Positions 34,501 through 45,630 of a DNA stretch of 45,630 nt are shown here, in pieces. The translations under genes were made by a program, and so were the position numbers. The DNA lies in assembly GCA_014621425.1 (NCBI GenBank), contig JAANBB010000337.1:1-45630 (forward strand). The letters run 5' to 3'. The DNA comes from Cylindrodendrum hubeiense (taxonomy: Eukaryota > Ascomycota > Sordariomycetes > Hypocreales > Nectriaceae). The first letter of the stretch is position 1. Each line of letters starts with the position of its first letter. The notes below the pieces were generated by a model, which saw only the letters and a program-made list of their open reading frames with translations, was not told the origin of the DNA and ran no database searches.

Positions 34501-35890
34501 ACTATTAATTGACCAATATATAGATAGCTATAATATTTACCTATATAATTAAATATCTCAAGATAAGCTAAACAGATAGCTTTAACCTATATAAATACTA
34601 GTAATCCTATTTTATACTATAATCATAGACTTTATTACCAGCCTTCTAGTAGTTAAGGTTAAGAACTCCTCTTAGAAGACCCTAGGAAAACCATACTTTA
34701 ATACCTTACTTATAATAACTTATAAGTTTTATAAAATATATCTACTTATCCCAGGAAATAACTAGTACACTACCAAGGATTAGATCTAGGCCCTATATAT
34801 AGAACTTTTACATACTAACTGGGGAATTCTAAAGAATATTATTTCTAATTAAGACCCGAAATTTATAAGTGAGTTTTAGAGAGAATTATAGTTAGTATTT
34901 AGTATTAAATTATTAATATTAACTACCTACTATCCACAAATAAATAAAATATCAAAAAGAAAAAATCAGATTATAGAAATATCCTTATAATACTATATCA
35001 CGGATTTCCCTGACTAGCTATAAACAGAAATAATTATCTCATTATAATTTAATCTTAATAACTTATATTCCTTAATAATCAAGATTACTCCTAGTAAATT
35101 AATCTCCGGATAAAAGATAGATAATAGATAATATTATCTAGGTAATTAATAAGAACTACTAGACCATAATATTATAAGAGAACAGGCTACTCTCACAATC
35201 ATATTTAGACAAGTTACTATAAAGGAATAATATAATCAGTAATATTAGCTAATAAAATTCAAGATTAGAGACTAGATCTAACTAGAAATTAGCAAAAAAT
35301 ACACTATAGCTAATAACTAAATAGATAAACTTAAAGAAAAACATACCAGCCCATACTAGATTATCAAAAGAATTAGGAACCTGGTATATAAATTAGAAAT
35401 AAAGAACAATCTTAACATCCATCTAATAATATCAGTCATATACCTCAAACTAACAAAAACCCCAGAATAATAACCAGGGCCAGTGAAAAGAAAAGAAGAC
35501 AAACCCAACTAATAGAGAGACAAGTACAAGCACTAGGAAATTAACAAAATCATCAAATCAAAAATAACAAAAAAAGGCAAATAAAACTAGCAGGAATACC
35601 TCATAACATAGAAAGGATACCCAAATAACTACAATCTCTAATTAAAAGAAGAAGCTATTAATATAAAGAAAATAATTCAATCTTACCTAGACCAGGAAAA
35701 GGCAAAGCTTATCCTAATAAATATCAAAACTAAGAAAAGGATTACTAGAAGACTAATAACACTTCCTAAAGAACCAGAGAAATCAATAATCATAAAAAGG
35801 AAATAAAAACAACCACCAAAAATACCAGCTAAAAATAAGCAGGAAACCCTAATTACCTTAGAAGATTAGACCGTAGAAAAACATACTAAT
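31560..35890 (+). pseudogene. RIP-degraded pol of element D (protease, RT, RNase H, integrase, chromodomain)
   Basis: The protease at 31745-32050 has a relic motif NSRITRSVI (expected D-S/T-G, first Asp converted to Asn at 31755-31757) and a later NLLLEQEF block. The RT at 32800-33450 includes KKKGYIIINLQTLN and IPDTYLIPL. Its catalytic motif reads FINNIIIYLD (expected FIDD) near 33192-33197, then LSPEKVFLGY and LLDFQID. RNase H is expected at 33500-34100. Integrase has IIDFITSLL (about 34630), LLIITYKF, HTNWGI, ISNQDPKFISEF (about 34850) and YYPQINKISKRKNQ (about 34930), matching the D, D, E core. The chromodomain has KIIKSKITKKGK, QEYLIT and KGYPNNYN-L (35545-35640). Stops are TAA/TAG only in most of the frame. 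Confidence 0.88.
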
Positions 35891-36249
35891 AACTAAAATA
35901 CTATAAGCTTAACTCACCTAATAATTAGCCCACTAAAGAAGGACAGCCATTAATACCCAGAAAATAAAAATATTACCATTAAAGAAAAATAATATACCCA
36001 GAGATCCAGATAGTCACTCATTCACTAATAGAAAACTATCAGAATATACTACCAGAATTAAAGAAATAAAAACAACCAATACTAAATAATAACTAACTAT
36101 TTAGAAAATCACAAAATAACAAACTAATAAATATAAATACCCGGAAATCACCCATACTATAACTAACTTTTCTCTCTTTCTATATTATACTCACATAGAC
36201 TTCCTCCTAATAACTTATATCACAAGACTACACTACCTCGAAACTATCT

Positions 36250-38335
36250 AACTAACTAATTATCTTTTCTCTTTTTATAATATAATAGAATATACTTATT
36301 TCCTAATTATCCTATATAATTTAATCTATCTTTCTAGAGATATCTTATACTAGGCCCACTTCTCCAAACCACTATCTTAGAATCCCGGGTATATTAAATA
36401 TAAAGAATATAAGCATACCCTTCAACTCTATAGAAATAATAACTTAATTCTAAAATCCAAGAAGATTAGATATTTCTTATAATAGACTAAGAATAACAGA
36501 CCCTTATTCATTAATTTCCACTACTATATATAACTAGAAGGATATAACCCTCTCTCAGAATATACTAATTATAATAAAGGATATTATTATTATTACTACC
36601 TAAAGAATATCTATAATCTAATTATAATCACCTATTACTAACATATAATAGAAAAACCTATTATAATTAATAACTTTAAAGATATTATACCAGTATATAC
36701 CCTACATAATAACCAAAAGCAATTTACCTAAAACCAGACTATTCTCTTAACCCTTTAAAATATATTAGGACATTATATCCTAGATAAGATTAATCCCACT
36801 AGAATTACTATTAAGTATACTAAGATTTCCCAAATACTGGCGAAAACCCTACAAAATATTCTTAATATTACCCCAAAAAGTATAGAAATAGTCTAGAAAT
36901 AAGCCACTAACATTCTCAAAGTACTCGGAGAAGTCACAGATATGGTCTGATTTATAGAATATACCTATAAGAAATACCCCCTTAAATAGCTAGCGGAAAC
37001 CCTAATAATTAGGTTAACCCTATAGAAAGGACCTACTCCTATCTTGACAACCCACAATTTTAGAACATAATTCATACTAATCCTATTCCATATTCCTACT
37101 AGAACCCTAACCAAAAATAGTACCCTTATACCACAAACCCTTAAGTATATAGTAGAGACCAAGCTTACCAATATATTCTAATAGAAATCTATAGTCAAGA
37201 TACATACCATTACCCCCACGTAAAACCTATATAATCTTATTAAGTCCGGTATTACCTATCCCTTCACAGCGCAATACTAGATAAATCTAGATAAATAGGA
37301 GATTTCAGTATAGACTTTCCACTTAGATAATTAGTATCTTATACTTACTAACCGCAATAATAGCTTTAATCTATTCTATTTCTATAACCTATACCGGATA
37401 AAGATATATAAGAGCATTTCCTTAATACAGATAGTCCAATATGCGGGCATTTCCCCGGAATATATTATCAACCTTAATACAATAATAACTATTACCTATA
37501 CTAAATATCCAGTATTCCTATAGGCCATGCAAGATACCCTAGAATAACCTCTCTTAACTAAACCTAATAATCTAAGTAATCACCTTATAGATATTCTTAA
37601 CTACTAGACCAAGAATAATTAGGATCTTAATACCTTACTAGATATCACTATCATACACCCCTCCACCCAGTCACCAATCTATAATACAGGACATCCTCTC
37701 CCTATCTTAGATATAATTAAAGGGATATTTAGGCCCCTAATATTAAAGCTAGTTCTAGAAAGCCAATAACTCTCCTTATAGATAATCAAGATATTGGGAA
37801 TGATCTAAGCAGTTAGCCTATTATAGGAAAATGTTAATAATAACCTACTCGAAAATACTACTATTACTAATAATATGAAAATCTACAAGGATATTATTAA
37901 GTAATTCCACCCACTAACACCTATACATTCCGAGATACATTTTATAATAACTATTAACACACTGAGTCCTTTTATTTTATTTAAGATTATACACTTACAG
38001 GAAATATAGAAATAGGCATTAGCTTTAGCTAATATTAGCCTATTTACTTAATCACAGATATTAGGCTTTTTCTTTATCAAATATTATAATAGACTTTATC
38101 TAGTATAATATAGATAGAATAATAAGACCTAAAATAATAAATTTAATCTGATAATAGCTCTTTATTATATATAGATAGATAAATCCCCTTTATCTGTATA
38201 TATTTCTACTAGAATAAGTATTCTGGCTTTATATTTCTTTATATATAGATATATAATTGTAAATAACTATAGTGATTATTACTAGCTAGTAAGGAGAATA
38301 ATAATTATCTAATCTTATAGAGTATTATTAAGGGT
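36250..38335 (+). pseudogene. Long unassigned third reading frame of element D
   Basis: After the chromodomain a plus-strand frame of roughly 690 codons runs to just before the purine tract and 3' LTR, interrupted only by TAA/TAG and one TGA at plausible CAA/CAG/TGG sites. Readable pieces are YAHFSKPLS-NPGYIKYKEYKH-like (about 36355), LNITPKSIEIV (about 36865), KVLGEVTDMV (about 36920), YAGISPEYIINLNT (about 37440), KLVLESQ (about 37750) and STRISILALYFFIYRYIIVN (about 38200). Hydrophobic stretches occur near both ends, but RIP itself enriches Ile, Leu, Tyr and Asn codons. I recognise no family. Env-like protein, captured gene or element-specific accessory protein are all possible. Confidence 0.6.
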
Positions 38336-38352
38336 AATAATCTTTCTTTTAT

Positions 38353-38363
38353 TTACGGGGAAT
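38353..38363 (+). other. Polypurine tract of element D
   Basis: TTACGGGGAATTA spans the purine-rich run directly before the 3' LTR start TATTATAG at 38364. The run is short and partly altered, but its position is exact. Confidence 0.5.
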
Positions 38364-38824
38364 TATTATAGAATCTAGTAATAGTAGGATATTAGTGTTA
38401 TTCTTAATAATATACCTCACTATATTATAACAGTCTAGGCTAGCTAGAGGAAATATCCAGGGATATTTCCAAGGATTAGAAAAAGAAATTAACCAGAAAT
38501 CCTAAGACACACTCTAAATAGTTCCTAGATTTCCGCGGGATTTCCTAGAATATGGGAAAAATAATTTTAGGGAAATCCCTAGGATTTCCTTGGGAAAGCT
38601 AATCCTATTTTCTGAGCCTTTCTGAGAATTAATAGAGGATTTCCCTTAGATTTCCCAGAGATTTCCTAAGTATATAATACTCTGGGAAATCTCTGGAAAT
38701 CTTAAAAGTCATCCTTCTTTCTATACTTAATTATATAATAATAGAGAAGGTTTACTTTACTATTCCTCTAATAATCCTAGATAGTTCCTTTTTTCTTTAT
38801 ACTAGATTAGTAGATTCCGTACTA
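38364..38824 (+). repeat. 3' LTR of element D (461 bp)
   Basis: Same length and ends as 29130-29590. Compared with the 5' LTR it carries many more C-to-T and G-to-A changes in its first 150 bp, while a few positions show the reverse, so each LTR was mutated independently. It is followed by the ATTTC duplication. Confidence 0.93.
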
Positions 38825-41800
38825 ATTTCTTATTTATTATTCCAGTCTATAACTTTAATTATATCTACTACTAACTCTAGGAATAAAATATAAAAAATTA
38901 AATAAAGTTAAATCTTTGATAATAAGTCTAATTTATAGTTATTTATTAAGATTTTCTCAAGAATTTTATAAGATCTAATAAACTTAAAATCAAATTTATA
39001 ACTTAACTTTATAATTATAATGTTTTTTATTATAAAATAAATTATATCTCTCTCCTAGAAGATTAATACCTATAATCTTTTTTAATTATAATATTTCTTC
39101 ATTTATTTTCTAATAAAATTTAATTCTATCTATATTTCTTTATATAGCTATTATAGTTAGTTAGTAATAAGGATAGCTTTTACTATAAGAGGTTCTTCTT
39201 GCAATATTCAGTAAGTATTTAGGGTAAATCTAAAATTAGCATAAACTAATATAAGCTTTATTATTTTAATAGTGGAGGTATTATAGGCTAATTATACTAT
39301 AGATAACTTTTAGACCTAGTTATTTTATTTATAATTAATATAATATTATAGATATTATTTAACTATCTAATTAAGTTATTTAGTTTATCTGTCCACTTAT
39401 AATCTCCAAACTATTATAAGCTTATAATTTAATCCCATTTATACTATTAGTTCTTATTAGAATTTTAAGATAAATATTATTCCTCTATCAGAGATAATCT
39501 TATTAAACAGTCTGTAAATATTAATAATATTTCTCAAGAATATATAAAAGAATTATTCTATATTAGTTAATTCTTAATAAGATAAGAAATATACAAATTT
39601 TATAAACTTATTTATAATAATAAATATACTATTATAAAGTATTCTAATTATAAAATCTTCTAATAATAATAATTTAATAATATAATTTATTATTATAAAT
39701 TCCTAAGATTATTAAGCTACTAGGAGAGATTATAGTTCTCTATAAAGTTTATATTATAGTAATTTTGACTTTTTACACAAATTATAACCTTTAATAAATT
39801 TTAAGATAACTTTCTTTATTTTTAGAAATAAGAATTAGCTTTATAATCTTTCTAGAATTCTATTAATATCCTAATATCCATATAGGGAATATTTATGAAT
39901 TTCCTAGACTAAGTATTCTCACAGATATTTAGGTACCTATAGTTTATCTATCTTATCTTTATTAGATAATTCCTAGTTAAACTCCTAAATTTCGTTTTCT
40001 ATAAGATTATTATCTTATACCTAGAAAATAATACTAAGTTATCTAATTAACTTTCAGGACTATCCTAATTAATAATAAACATCTTATTATATTAACTTAA
40101 GTATTTCTTCCTATTACTTATATTCTTTATAATATTTATATATAAATTCATATACTATATTATTATTAAACTAATAATTACTAAATATATAGCTCTAGAA
40201 TTTACTAATTATCTATTTTTTATTATATTTAATATTCTCGTATATATATTCAAGGAACTGTTTTACTATATTCACAAAGATAACTATTTGATTATTATAG
40301 GTTAAAAGTCCATTTTATTTTCCGATTTTACAGGTATTCTTTATCTATTTCTTATCTTCGAGTTTGAGTTTTATCTATAATAGCCTTTATTATTATTTCT
40401 TATTAATTCTAATTAATAATACTATATAGGATATATTAGTTTTATTTAATTCCTTTATAAGCTATCCTTCTAGTATATTAGATTTATTTATTATATTAAG
40501 ATTTCCTAATCTATATTCTAAGTAAATTAGTATAAAGTTTTTCTTGATTTTTTATATATAGAAATTATAGTAAAACCTTTAATATACTTAACTAGATAAT
40601 AAGTTATTTTATTAGTAAAGATTATTCCTATTTTCCTAAAATTATAATACTAATTTCTTAAGGATAAATAATTATTCTCTAAATTATAGAACTCTATTAT
40701 AATATTTAAAAACTTATAAATATACATTATTTACATCCTCATAGAATAAGTATATATTATTAATTTATAATTACTAATTCTTATTTAGTATCTCTTTAAA
40801 TTTATATTATAATTCCTTATATTTCTAGACATAAATAATATATTACTATTTAAAATATTCTTTAGGTATTTATTTAAGGAATTATTCATACTCTTTAATA
40901 ATTTCAATATTAAAATTAGCTTATTAACTAATAGTATTAACTCTACTATTTTCCATTCCTTTCTTATAGATAATAATATAATCAAATTCTAATAGGTATT
41001 TCACATAATAGAATTACCTTTTACTAAGCTCTTATATTATAGTAAAGTATATAATATTCTTATAGTCTATATAAACCTTAATCTTATACTTACTTCCTAA
41101 AAGATAGTATTAGAATTCTTTAAATAAGTTAACTATAATAAGAAATTCTTTATTATAAATAGGGTAATTTAACTCTACTCTATAGAGTTTATATAAATAA
41201 AAAGTAATTAAATATAATTTACTATTAATATCTCTTTATCTAATTTAAGATCCTAGACTAAAATTAGAAAAGTCTATCTCAAATTTCACTTCTTTATCTA
41301 GATTAAATATTTATAAGATAAGTTTATTAAGGATTATATCCTTAATATTATTAAAAGTCTTCTATACTTTAATATTCTATCTAAAATCTATATTCTTCTT
41401 TATGAATTCTAATAGAGTATATTCTCTACTTCTAAAATTCTAGATAAACTTTTAATAATAATTAGCAAAGTCTAAGAAACTCTACACTTCTTTAATATTT
41501 ATAGATCTTAGCCAATCTTTAATAGCTTTAATCTTCTTTTAATCTATATAGATCTTATTTAGACTAATTATATATCTAAGAAAGTTCACTTTATATATAT
41601 AAAACTTACTCTTTACTAGTTCTACTAATAGATTTATATCCTATAGTTTCTAAAATACCTTATAGATATACTCTATATAGTCTTCTTTATTATCTAAAAG
41701 AATCAGAATATTATTAAGATAATATATAATAAAAATATCTAGATATTCTTAAAGTATATTATTAATTATTTATTAAAATATTATAGATATATTAGTAAAT

Positions 41801-42900
41801 CTAAATAGTATTATTAGATACTTGAACAGATTAAATTTAATTCTAAATATAATTTTCTATTTATATCTTAATTTAATTTATATAAAATTATAAGCTCCTT
41901 TAAGATTAAGGACTATAAACTACTTCTTACTATAAAGTCTATCTTTAAGTTTATTAATAAGTAATAATAGTATTTAGTCCTTAATAATAATATTATTAAG
42001 CTATTAGTAATTAATAACTAGTTATAACTTTCTTCCTTTCTTTAATATAAACATAACTAGATAATCTACTAAAAACTTAAATATCTATATAAATCCCTTT
42101 TTTAATATATCTTCTAGGTATTCCCTTAATATATCTAACTAGATTTAATTAAGATTATAAATCTTAAAGAACTTAATTAAAGTTCTATTCTTAAATTCTA
42201 TCTTATAATCTTATTCTCTGTATTATAATAAACCTATTTCTAGTTCTTTAATAAATAGTTTATTATATATATAATAAGCTAGAGGGACATTTATAAATCT
42301 ATTCTCTATTACCTTTACTTTCATTTCTTTTAAGTCTTTATCTAGTTATATAAACTATAATCTTACTTAGATAATTATATAATAGATTATTCTTATATAA
42401 GTATTGTAATATTTATATTTTATATCTCGGGATAGTGAAGTTTCTATTATATTATTATATAATTTCTTACTAATATTATTATTAGTTAAGATATTATTAT
42501 TATTATCTAAATTATAATAATTAAAAGGATATTATTCAGCATTATTAAACTTTATCTGACTAATCCTCTAATTTATTATTAGGTTTACTTATACTAGCTA
42601 TAAATAACCTAAAACAAGACTATAACTTATATATAGAATAATATTAAAGTTAATTCCCTGATTATAACTATTAACTATAACTTTAAGATAATTAATCTTG
42701 CAATTAATATAATCTTGGTTATAGTAGAATATAATTCCTTCAAGATTACCCATAATATAAGGTTCTTCCTTATTCCTCTATACTAGCTCTAATTTATTTA
42801 TTACTCGTAGATAAATATAATTAAATTCTATACTACTATCTACTAGTATAATAAGCCAGTTTCCCTTAATTTTCACTTATATTTTAAAGTATTACTTCTT
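38825..42900 (-). pseudogene. RIP-degraded pol of element E (protease, RT, RNase H, integrase)
   Basis: On the minus strand from right to left: a protease relic LIILVDSSIEFNYIYLRVI near 42840 (D-S-G/S motif). The RT has catalytic YYLNNILIL at 41704-41725 (expected YLDD, codons 41710-41715 converted to Asn), then KEDYIEYIYKVFQKL and KSKFYIYKVNFLRYIIS. RNase H lies around 41390-41130 (FNLDKEVKFEIDFSNFSLGS, FYLYKLYRVEL). An open segment at 40985-40785 (SIRKEWKIVELILLVNK) fits the tether. Integrase lies around 39950-39300. A C-terminal part reads DKLDFKFIGPYKIL-like, then LILFHISLLEL-like, near 38990-38880. The frame then meets element D at KVIDWNNK and resumes at 29129. Confidence 0.82.
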
Positions 42901-45100
42901 TATTATAATAATATCTATTATAGTATCTAGAACCTTTATCTAGAAGTCCACTCCTCTAATTCTACCTATTTATAACTCTCTTATAGAGAATAATCCTAGT
43001 TTTTTATCTATAACTAGATCTTCTTATACTAAATTTAATCTTCAATCTGTCCTTCAATATAAATCTAAAAATTAAATCCTTTATTAATTATCTTTCTAAA
43101 ATAAGCATAAATCACACTATTTTCTATTTTATATTTAGAATATTATTCCTATTAATAATCTATAGGAAATTCTTCTCTATATTCACTAATTAGAAGTAAT
43201 ATTAATATCCATATCTTTTTTCCTTTATATTTAGATTTCATCAATCCTATTAATAGTCCTAGATTAGACCTTAATACCCGTAATAACTATCCTATTTCTT
43301 TATCTAGATACTATTAATAGATCTTGACTTTAGCGTGGATTTTGCATTCTCTATATTAATAATTATCTAGTTTATATAGTCCTTTAATATATTATTGCAG
43401 GAAGTATTAGGATTTATACTTAAGAACTATAAACCTGAACTTAGGGTATTTGTCTGTATATTTATAATAATCAGTATCTTCTATAAGATAAACTTATTAA
43501 ATAGGTATTCCTAATACTCTTAGAAAATAGTAATTATAATTCCATTTTTCTTTAAGATAATAGTTATACTATAAATAATAACACAAGATCTATAAGATCT
43601 TATTGTGGTTTTCCATGTCTAGATATAAGCTTAGGTTATCTATAAATTCTCCTCTAGATTTTTCAGGAGTTATTAACACTTCTTTGTATTTTATCACTTA
43701 TAGATAGATTATTTCTTATTATATAAGTTCTTATTATTTCCTAATTAATTATTAGTATATATTTCCTTTATTATTCTAACTTCTAATATTATTTTTATTT
43801 ATAATTATATTATCTTACTATTATTATTTATTATTTACAGATAGAAAATAGTTATATATTCAGCTATATCCTCCGATATTATCATTATAGGAGTAAGTTC
43901 ATCCTATAAGATTATATCTTTATAACTATTTGTCCTAGTCCTATTATAAAGACTAATTAATTTTATCTTTATCTATAAAGAATCTTTTCCTATAGGGATC
44001 ATTACAATCTTTATCACTCAAATCTAAATAATCTTCCTAAATAATATAGACTTTATTATCTTCTTCAAATAATATACTCTATACCCACAAATAATTCACT
44101 TAGATATTATAATTATCTGACTATCTATCCAGGATTAATTCTTTATATTAAGATAGAGGTATTTCTCCTTCATAACATTATACTATAATAATAATTATTC
44201 CTATAAAGGATTCCTTTAATTTATTAGGTTTAGGTACTAGAATAAACTTACTATCTAAATTAAGAATCCTTTTCTTTATATATATTACTCTAATAATAGC
44301 GCTATTATTATTATAACCACTTCAAGTTATAGTAATTATATATATGTGGATTACTATTTCCTGTTATTAAGTAGAGTTAATTTACTATCCCTTAAATACT
44401 AGAGTAAAGGTTTATTCCTTTTATAATTATTTGCAATTTCGCGAATAATATCCCTTCTTATCACAATTATAATAAGTAATATCCTTCTTATCTCAGGACT
44501 TGCATTATTACTACTATATTACACCAAGTTCCATAAGTCCAGCTCGAATCTTATAGGAAATATTACCTCTATTTCCAGAGTTATTTCCCTACTAGTTACC
44601 CTTTTAAGATAATACTTTAAGATACTATAGATTCTAAATAATACTTCACCCTCCACATCAGATCTTAACTTTCTCCTATCATCGTTCATACTATCTACTG
44701 TTAACCTTAACTATTATAGTAACATATTCAGTGAAGATTTCAGGGTAATCAGCTTTATAAAGCTTATCCTTAACTTCCTCTTTAAGTCCTTAATAGAAGA
44801 TTTCTATAAGAATATTATCATCCTATTCTAGTTTTATAATAACTTGTCTAAATATAATAGAATAGGAAGTAGTAGAATAAGTTTACTTAATCCCGTAAAT
44901 CTATATAACTACCTTTCTTTCTTTATCCTCCATTCTAAATTATCCCTTAATAGCTTCTTCAAAATTATCCCATTTAGTAAAGATATTAATTATATCTTAA
45001 TCCTAGTTTACTTTATTATTCTCAAGGAAGTCCCGTATAATTAGTGAAAACCATATTTTAGTATTACTAATTAAGAGGTTATTAGTATATATAAATTATA
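42901..45100 (-). pseudogene. RIP-degraded gag of element E with zinc-knuckle relic
   Basis: The minus-strand frame upstream of protease contains a CCHC knuckle at about 44433-44474. It reads Y-YN-C-DKKG-Y-YSRN-C-K, where the first Cys and the His are converted to Tyr. Upstream, RRKLRSDVEGEVLF lies near 44660-44690, and the capsid region lies from about 45000. This is typical of Gypsy gag. Parts around 44500-44700 and 43300-43660 are less A/T-converted. Start and stop are not determined. Confidence 0.68.
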
Positions 45101-45470
45101 ATTCTACTAATACTAGATATTATAGGTAAAAATAGAAATATACCTTTATTCTAGTAAAGAATAGTATAATATCACTTAATATACTATTAAATAGTTCAGG
45201 TTAAGGGAATTTAAGAGTCTCCCCTAGATCATATTTATATATAACAAATAGTATAGCCTAGTTAAGCTAGTTATTAATCCTATTATTAAGTATATGTACA
45301 AGGTTTCATAGCTAATACACTTCCACTACCATTTTAGCATTACTAGATAGGGTTATATATACAGGTGATACTTCTCTAATACATGGAATAGCCAGGTTAC
45401 ATATTAGTCCAGATATTATAATAGTATATTATTATTTAGTAATAACCATTCTAAACAAGAGCTATTAATA
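45101..45470 (-). other. 5' leader of element E
   Basis: This stretch lies between gag and the 5' LTR. Next to the LTR the minus strand reads TTAATAGCTCTTGTTTAG, a possible primer binding site altered from a TGGTAGCTCTTG-like sequence. The region around 45340-45420 is less A/T-converted than the rest. No reading frame was seen. Confidence 0.4.
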
Positions 45471-45630
45471 TATAATAGTCATACTAGTAATCTATAATAT
45501 ATAAGGTATAGGATAGATTAAAGGCTATTTCCTAAGGGATAAACTATAGGGTTTATATTAGTAATAATAATTAGGATAAACTTATCTTATAAGATTATAT
45601 ATAATAATAGTCAATTAGCTTAGCAGTATA
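45471..45630 (-). repeat. 5' LTR of element E (first 160 bp in plus coordinates, truncated by window)
   Basis: It is colinear with 27778-27937, starting TATAATAGTCATACTAG, with only a few C/T and G/A differences. About 281 bp of the LTR should follow beyond the window. Confidence 0.88.

Larger units (their letters stand above)
29130..38824 (+). mobile_element. Complete chromodomain Ty3/Gypsy retrotransposon D, nested in E
   Basis: Both LTRs are exactly 461 bp (29130-29590 and 38364-38824), starting TATTATAG and ending TACTA or TATTA. The 5-bp duplication ATTTC flanks both sides (29125-29129 and 38825-38829). The length is 9695 bp. Coding is on the plus strand: gag, protease (31745-32050), RT (32800-33450), RNase H, integrase (34420-35060), chromodomain (35530-35660) and then a further frame of about 690 codons before the 3' LTR. 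A G-rich tract ACGGGGAATTA precedes the 3' LTR. Insertion interrupts pol of E just before its chromodomain. Confidence 0.93.
27778..45630 (-). mobile_element. Chromodomain Ty3/Gypsy LTR retrotransposon E (5' LTR truncated by window end)
   Basis: This is a minus-strand element. The 3' LTR is 27778-28218 and the 5' LTR starts at 45471 and is cut off by the window. The LTR starts TATAATAG and ends CTATAACA in plus coordinates, and a purine tract adjoins the 3' LTR. The internal order is gag with zinc knuckle (about 45000-43000), protease (about 42840), RT (41710 motif), RNase H, integrase, and a C-terminal chromodomain. The chromodomain part is separated from the rest by nested element D (29130-38824). 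Without D the internal region is about 7.6 kb. The left flank TCTTA should recur right of the missing LTR end. The element inserted into the 33-bp repeat region of MULE H. Confidence 0.87.

Noticed and set aside
36965..37171. Open frame of 68 codons on the minus strand
   Set aside because: It lies antisense to the third frame of element D, which is the better supported reading. Depletion of G on the plus strand removes stop codons from the complementary strand by chance.
40785..40985. Open frame of 66 codons on the minus strand as a separate small gene
   Set aside because: It lies in the orientation and position of the tether region of element E pol, between RNase H and integrase, and reads like that region, so it is a fragment of pol and not a separate gene.
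44844..45044. Open frame of 66 codons on the plus strand
   Set aside because: It is antisense to the capsid part of the gag of E, with no recognisable motif.
1..45630. Mitochondrial or bacterial origin because of the extreme AT content
   Set aside because: The content is nuclear-type retrotransposons and DNA transposons with chromodomains, and the AT bias has the directional C-to-T/G-to-A signature of RIP. No mitochondrial or bacterial gene is seen.
1..45630. tRNA, rRNA or other host RNA genes
   Set aside because: No cloverleaf-forming or rRNA-like conserved sequence was seen. The GC-richer islands are all explained by transposon parts.

Overview
This window contains no host gene that I can recognise. 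It is an extremely AT-rich, repeat-only block of a filamentous ascomycete nuclear genome (Pezizomycotina), built from transposable elements nested inside each other and degraded by repeat-induced point mutation (RIP). Three things support this. Paired repeat copies differ almost only by C-to-T and G-to-A changes. Recognisable transposon reading frames are broken almost only by TAA/TAG where CAA, CAG or TGG is expected. The element types (chromodomain Ty3/Gypsy, Fot1/pogo, fungal MULE) are typical of these fungi. The element letters (D to H) are mine.

Layout. (1) 1-~4640: minus-strand Gypsy relic G, running off the left edge, with a 184-bp solo LTR (1866-2049) inserted in its reverse transcriptase. 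(2) 5453-7312: a complete Fot1/pogo transposon, plus strand. (3) ~7335-8628 and 26211-27777: two halves of one old, heavily mutated MULE (H). (4) 8629-26210: a large minus-strand Gypsy element F with 528-bp LTRs that splits H. F itself carries a complete, much less mutated second MULE (11484-15258), a 507-bp TRIM-like mini LTR element (16726-17232) and a 528-bp solo LTR (20933-21460). (5) 27778-45630+: a minus-strand chromodomain Gypsy element E with 441-bp LTRs, also inserted in H and running off the right edge. It is split by (6) 29130-38824, a complete plus-strand chromodomain Gypsy element D with 461-bp LTRs.

Boundaries are well supported. All three 528-bp LTR copies, all three 184-bp copies and both 461-bp copies have equal lengths, and most insertions have target-site duplications. 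Removing the insert rejoins the interrupted frame in three cases: the solo LTR in F, the solo LTR in G, and D in E. The inferred order is: H first, then F and E into H, then the second MULE, the TRIM and a solo LTR into F, and D into E.

The most unusual content is that two Gypsy elements (D and F) carry a long extra reading frame between pol and the 3' LTR that I cannot assign to any family. Also notable are a TRIM-like element with a purine tract and matching solo LTR, a 33-bp tandem and inverted repeat array inside the less mutated MULE, and an antisense reading frame at the 3' end of E. I expect no functional protein from this window. The best preserved coding stretch is the last ~400 codons of the second MULE transposase, ending at 14594.
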